Shown here: positions 63,652 through 64,000 of the stretch, piece after piece
How the letters are laid out: each line of letters begins with the position of its first letter
Position numbering within the stretch: the stretch's first letter is position 1
Assembly (NCBI RefSeq): GCF_050717535.1
Contig: NZ_JBOITM010000066.1
Span: 1 to 64,000 of the forward strand
Length of the DNA: 64,000 bases
Origin: Clostridium_AD sp050717535
GTDB lineage: Bacteria; Bacillota; Clostridia; Clostridiales; Clostridiaceae
Reading direction: 5' to 3'
The notes under the pieces: model-generated
Seen by the model: the letters and a program-made list of their open reading frames with translations, nothing else
What the model was told of the DNA's origin: nothing
The model's database searches: none
Made by a program: the position numbers and the translations under genes

Positions 63652-63783
63652 TAAGTGATGAATGAATTTATTCATCACTTATTTTAATTATTTGCATTTT
63701 AAACATTACTAAATGTAATACATATTTATGCTTGTCCAATTAAAGTGGAATAAAAACAATTGTTTTTATTCCATGATTTTTTT
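63652..63783. terminator. Two hairpins after the chemoreceptor gene
   Basis: TAAGTGATGAATGAA-type stem at 63652-63683 and a perfect palindrome GGAATAAAAACA/TGTTTTTATTCC at 63747-63772, followed by T-rich DNA. Either could end the chemoreceptor gene. The rest of 63575-63906 holds nothing else I can support. Confidence 0.6.
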
Positions 63784-63906
63784 TATTGAAATATATTAAT
63801 AAAATAAAATCAATGTAAAAACGCTCTAAAATTAAGGACTATATTCGAATTTGTTATTAATCTTAATATTTGAAATTGTAATTGACCACAGACAGATTAA
63901 AACCAA

Positions 63907-64000
63907 CTAAGCATAACATTTAATAAATTCAGCAATAATATTTTCATACTTTTCATTAGTTTCAATTAAATCTATACCAATGCTACTTAATTTTGATATC
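63907..64000 (-). CDS. 3' end of an unknown gene running off the right edge
   Basis: On the minus strand an open frame enters from the right edge and ends at TAG (63907-63909). It reads SKLSSIGIDLIETNEKYENI and ends AEFIKCYA, about 30 codons. The amphipathic helix-like content is protein-like, but the family cannot be named. Confidence 0.4.
   Translation of the reverse strand, partial: ISKLSSIGIDLIETNEKYENIIAEFIKCYA

Overview
The window is AT-rich, mostly single-copy chromosomal DNA from an anaerobic, low-GC Gram-positive bacterium, most likely Clostridium sensu stricto. The evidence is the coding style (AGGAGG ribosome sites, frequent TTG/GTG starts), a B12-dependent ribonucleotide reductase, glycyl-radical and 4-hydroxybutyryl-CoA dehydratase enzymes, tandem glycine riboswitches and a split glycine decarboxylase. 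I saw no rRNA, tRNA, CRISPR array, intact insertion sequence or prophage.

Layout. 0-4.3 kb: edge of an unknown gene, a DUF378 protein, and a pantothenate operon on the minus strand (PanG-like reductase-panB-panC-panD) behind a structured leader. 4.4-17.7 kb: the most distinctive region. A divergent iron alcohol dehydrogenase faces an operon of acyl carrier protein, AMP-forming ligase, LuxE-like and LuxC-like proteins and a MaoC hydratase. Next come a CBS-PAS-AAA+ sigma-54 activator and a second operon of 4-hydroxybutyryl-CoA dehydratase, an NFU-like Fe-S scaffold, a 4-hydroxybutyrate CoA-transferase with an extra Cys-rich N-terminal domain, and a permease. Both operons have a near-perfect -24/-12 promoter and copies of the same 18-bp dyad (TGTTGCA-N4-TGCAACA type), so they look like one sigma-54 regulon that couples 4-hydroxybutyrate use to carboxylate or acyl reduction. 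17.7-18.7 kb: decayed DNA with mobile-element relics. 18.7-23.2 kb: a BlaI repressor and a BlaR1-type sensor protease whose outer domain is a phosphodiester glycosidase (NAGPA) domain, then a second NAGPA protein and a beta-propeller-like protein.

23.4-44.6 kb: housekeeping and envelope genes: nrdJ with tandem NrdR boxes, a gamma-carbonic anhydrase-like protein, a third NAGPA protein, free-methionine sulfoxide reductase, a CvfB-like S1 protein, a Ca2+-type P-ATPase, a split ChrA transporter, a YaaR protein, nadE, NfeD plus stomatin, a flavin reductase, an SLH-domain protein and a lipase-like hydrolase. 44.6-46.7 kb: a decaying patch with a [FeFe]-hydrogenase relic, a DUF2812 gene broken by an amber codon, a CPBP membrane protein with altered motif residues and another broken ORF. 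46.7-51.9 kb: the YjjI/YjjW glycyl-radical pair, oligoendopeptidase F and small membrane proteins.

52-61.3 kb: a glycine unit. A tandem glycine riboswitch precedes an APC amino-acid permease (minus strand). A second precedes gcvT-gcvH-gcvPA-gcvPB-lpdA (plus strand). A lipoate-protein ligase that can lipoylate GcvH lies between them. The window ends with surE, a soluble chemoreceptor and the 3' edge of an unknown gene. A family of long imperfect palindromes (about 36.0, 44.7 and 52.1 kb) and a short GGGGAC-GTTAACAACT repeat recur between genes.
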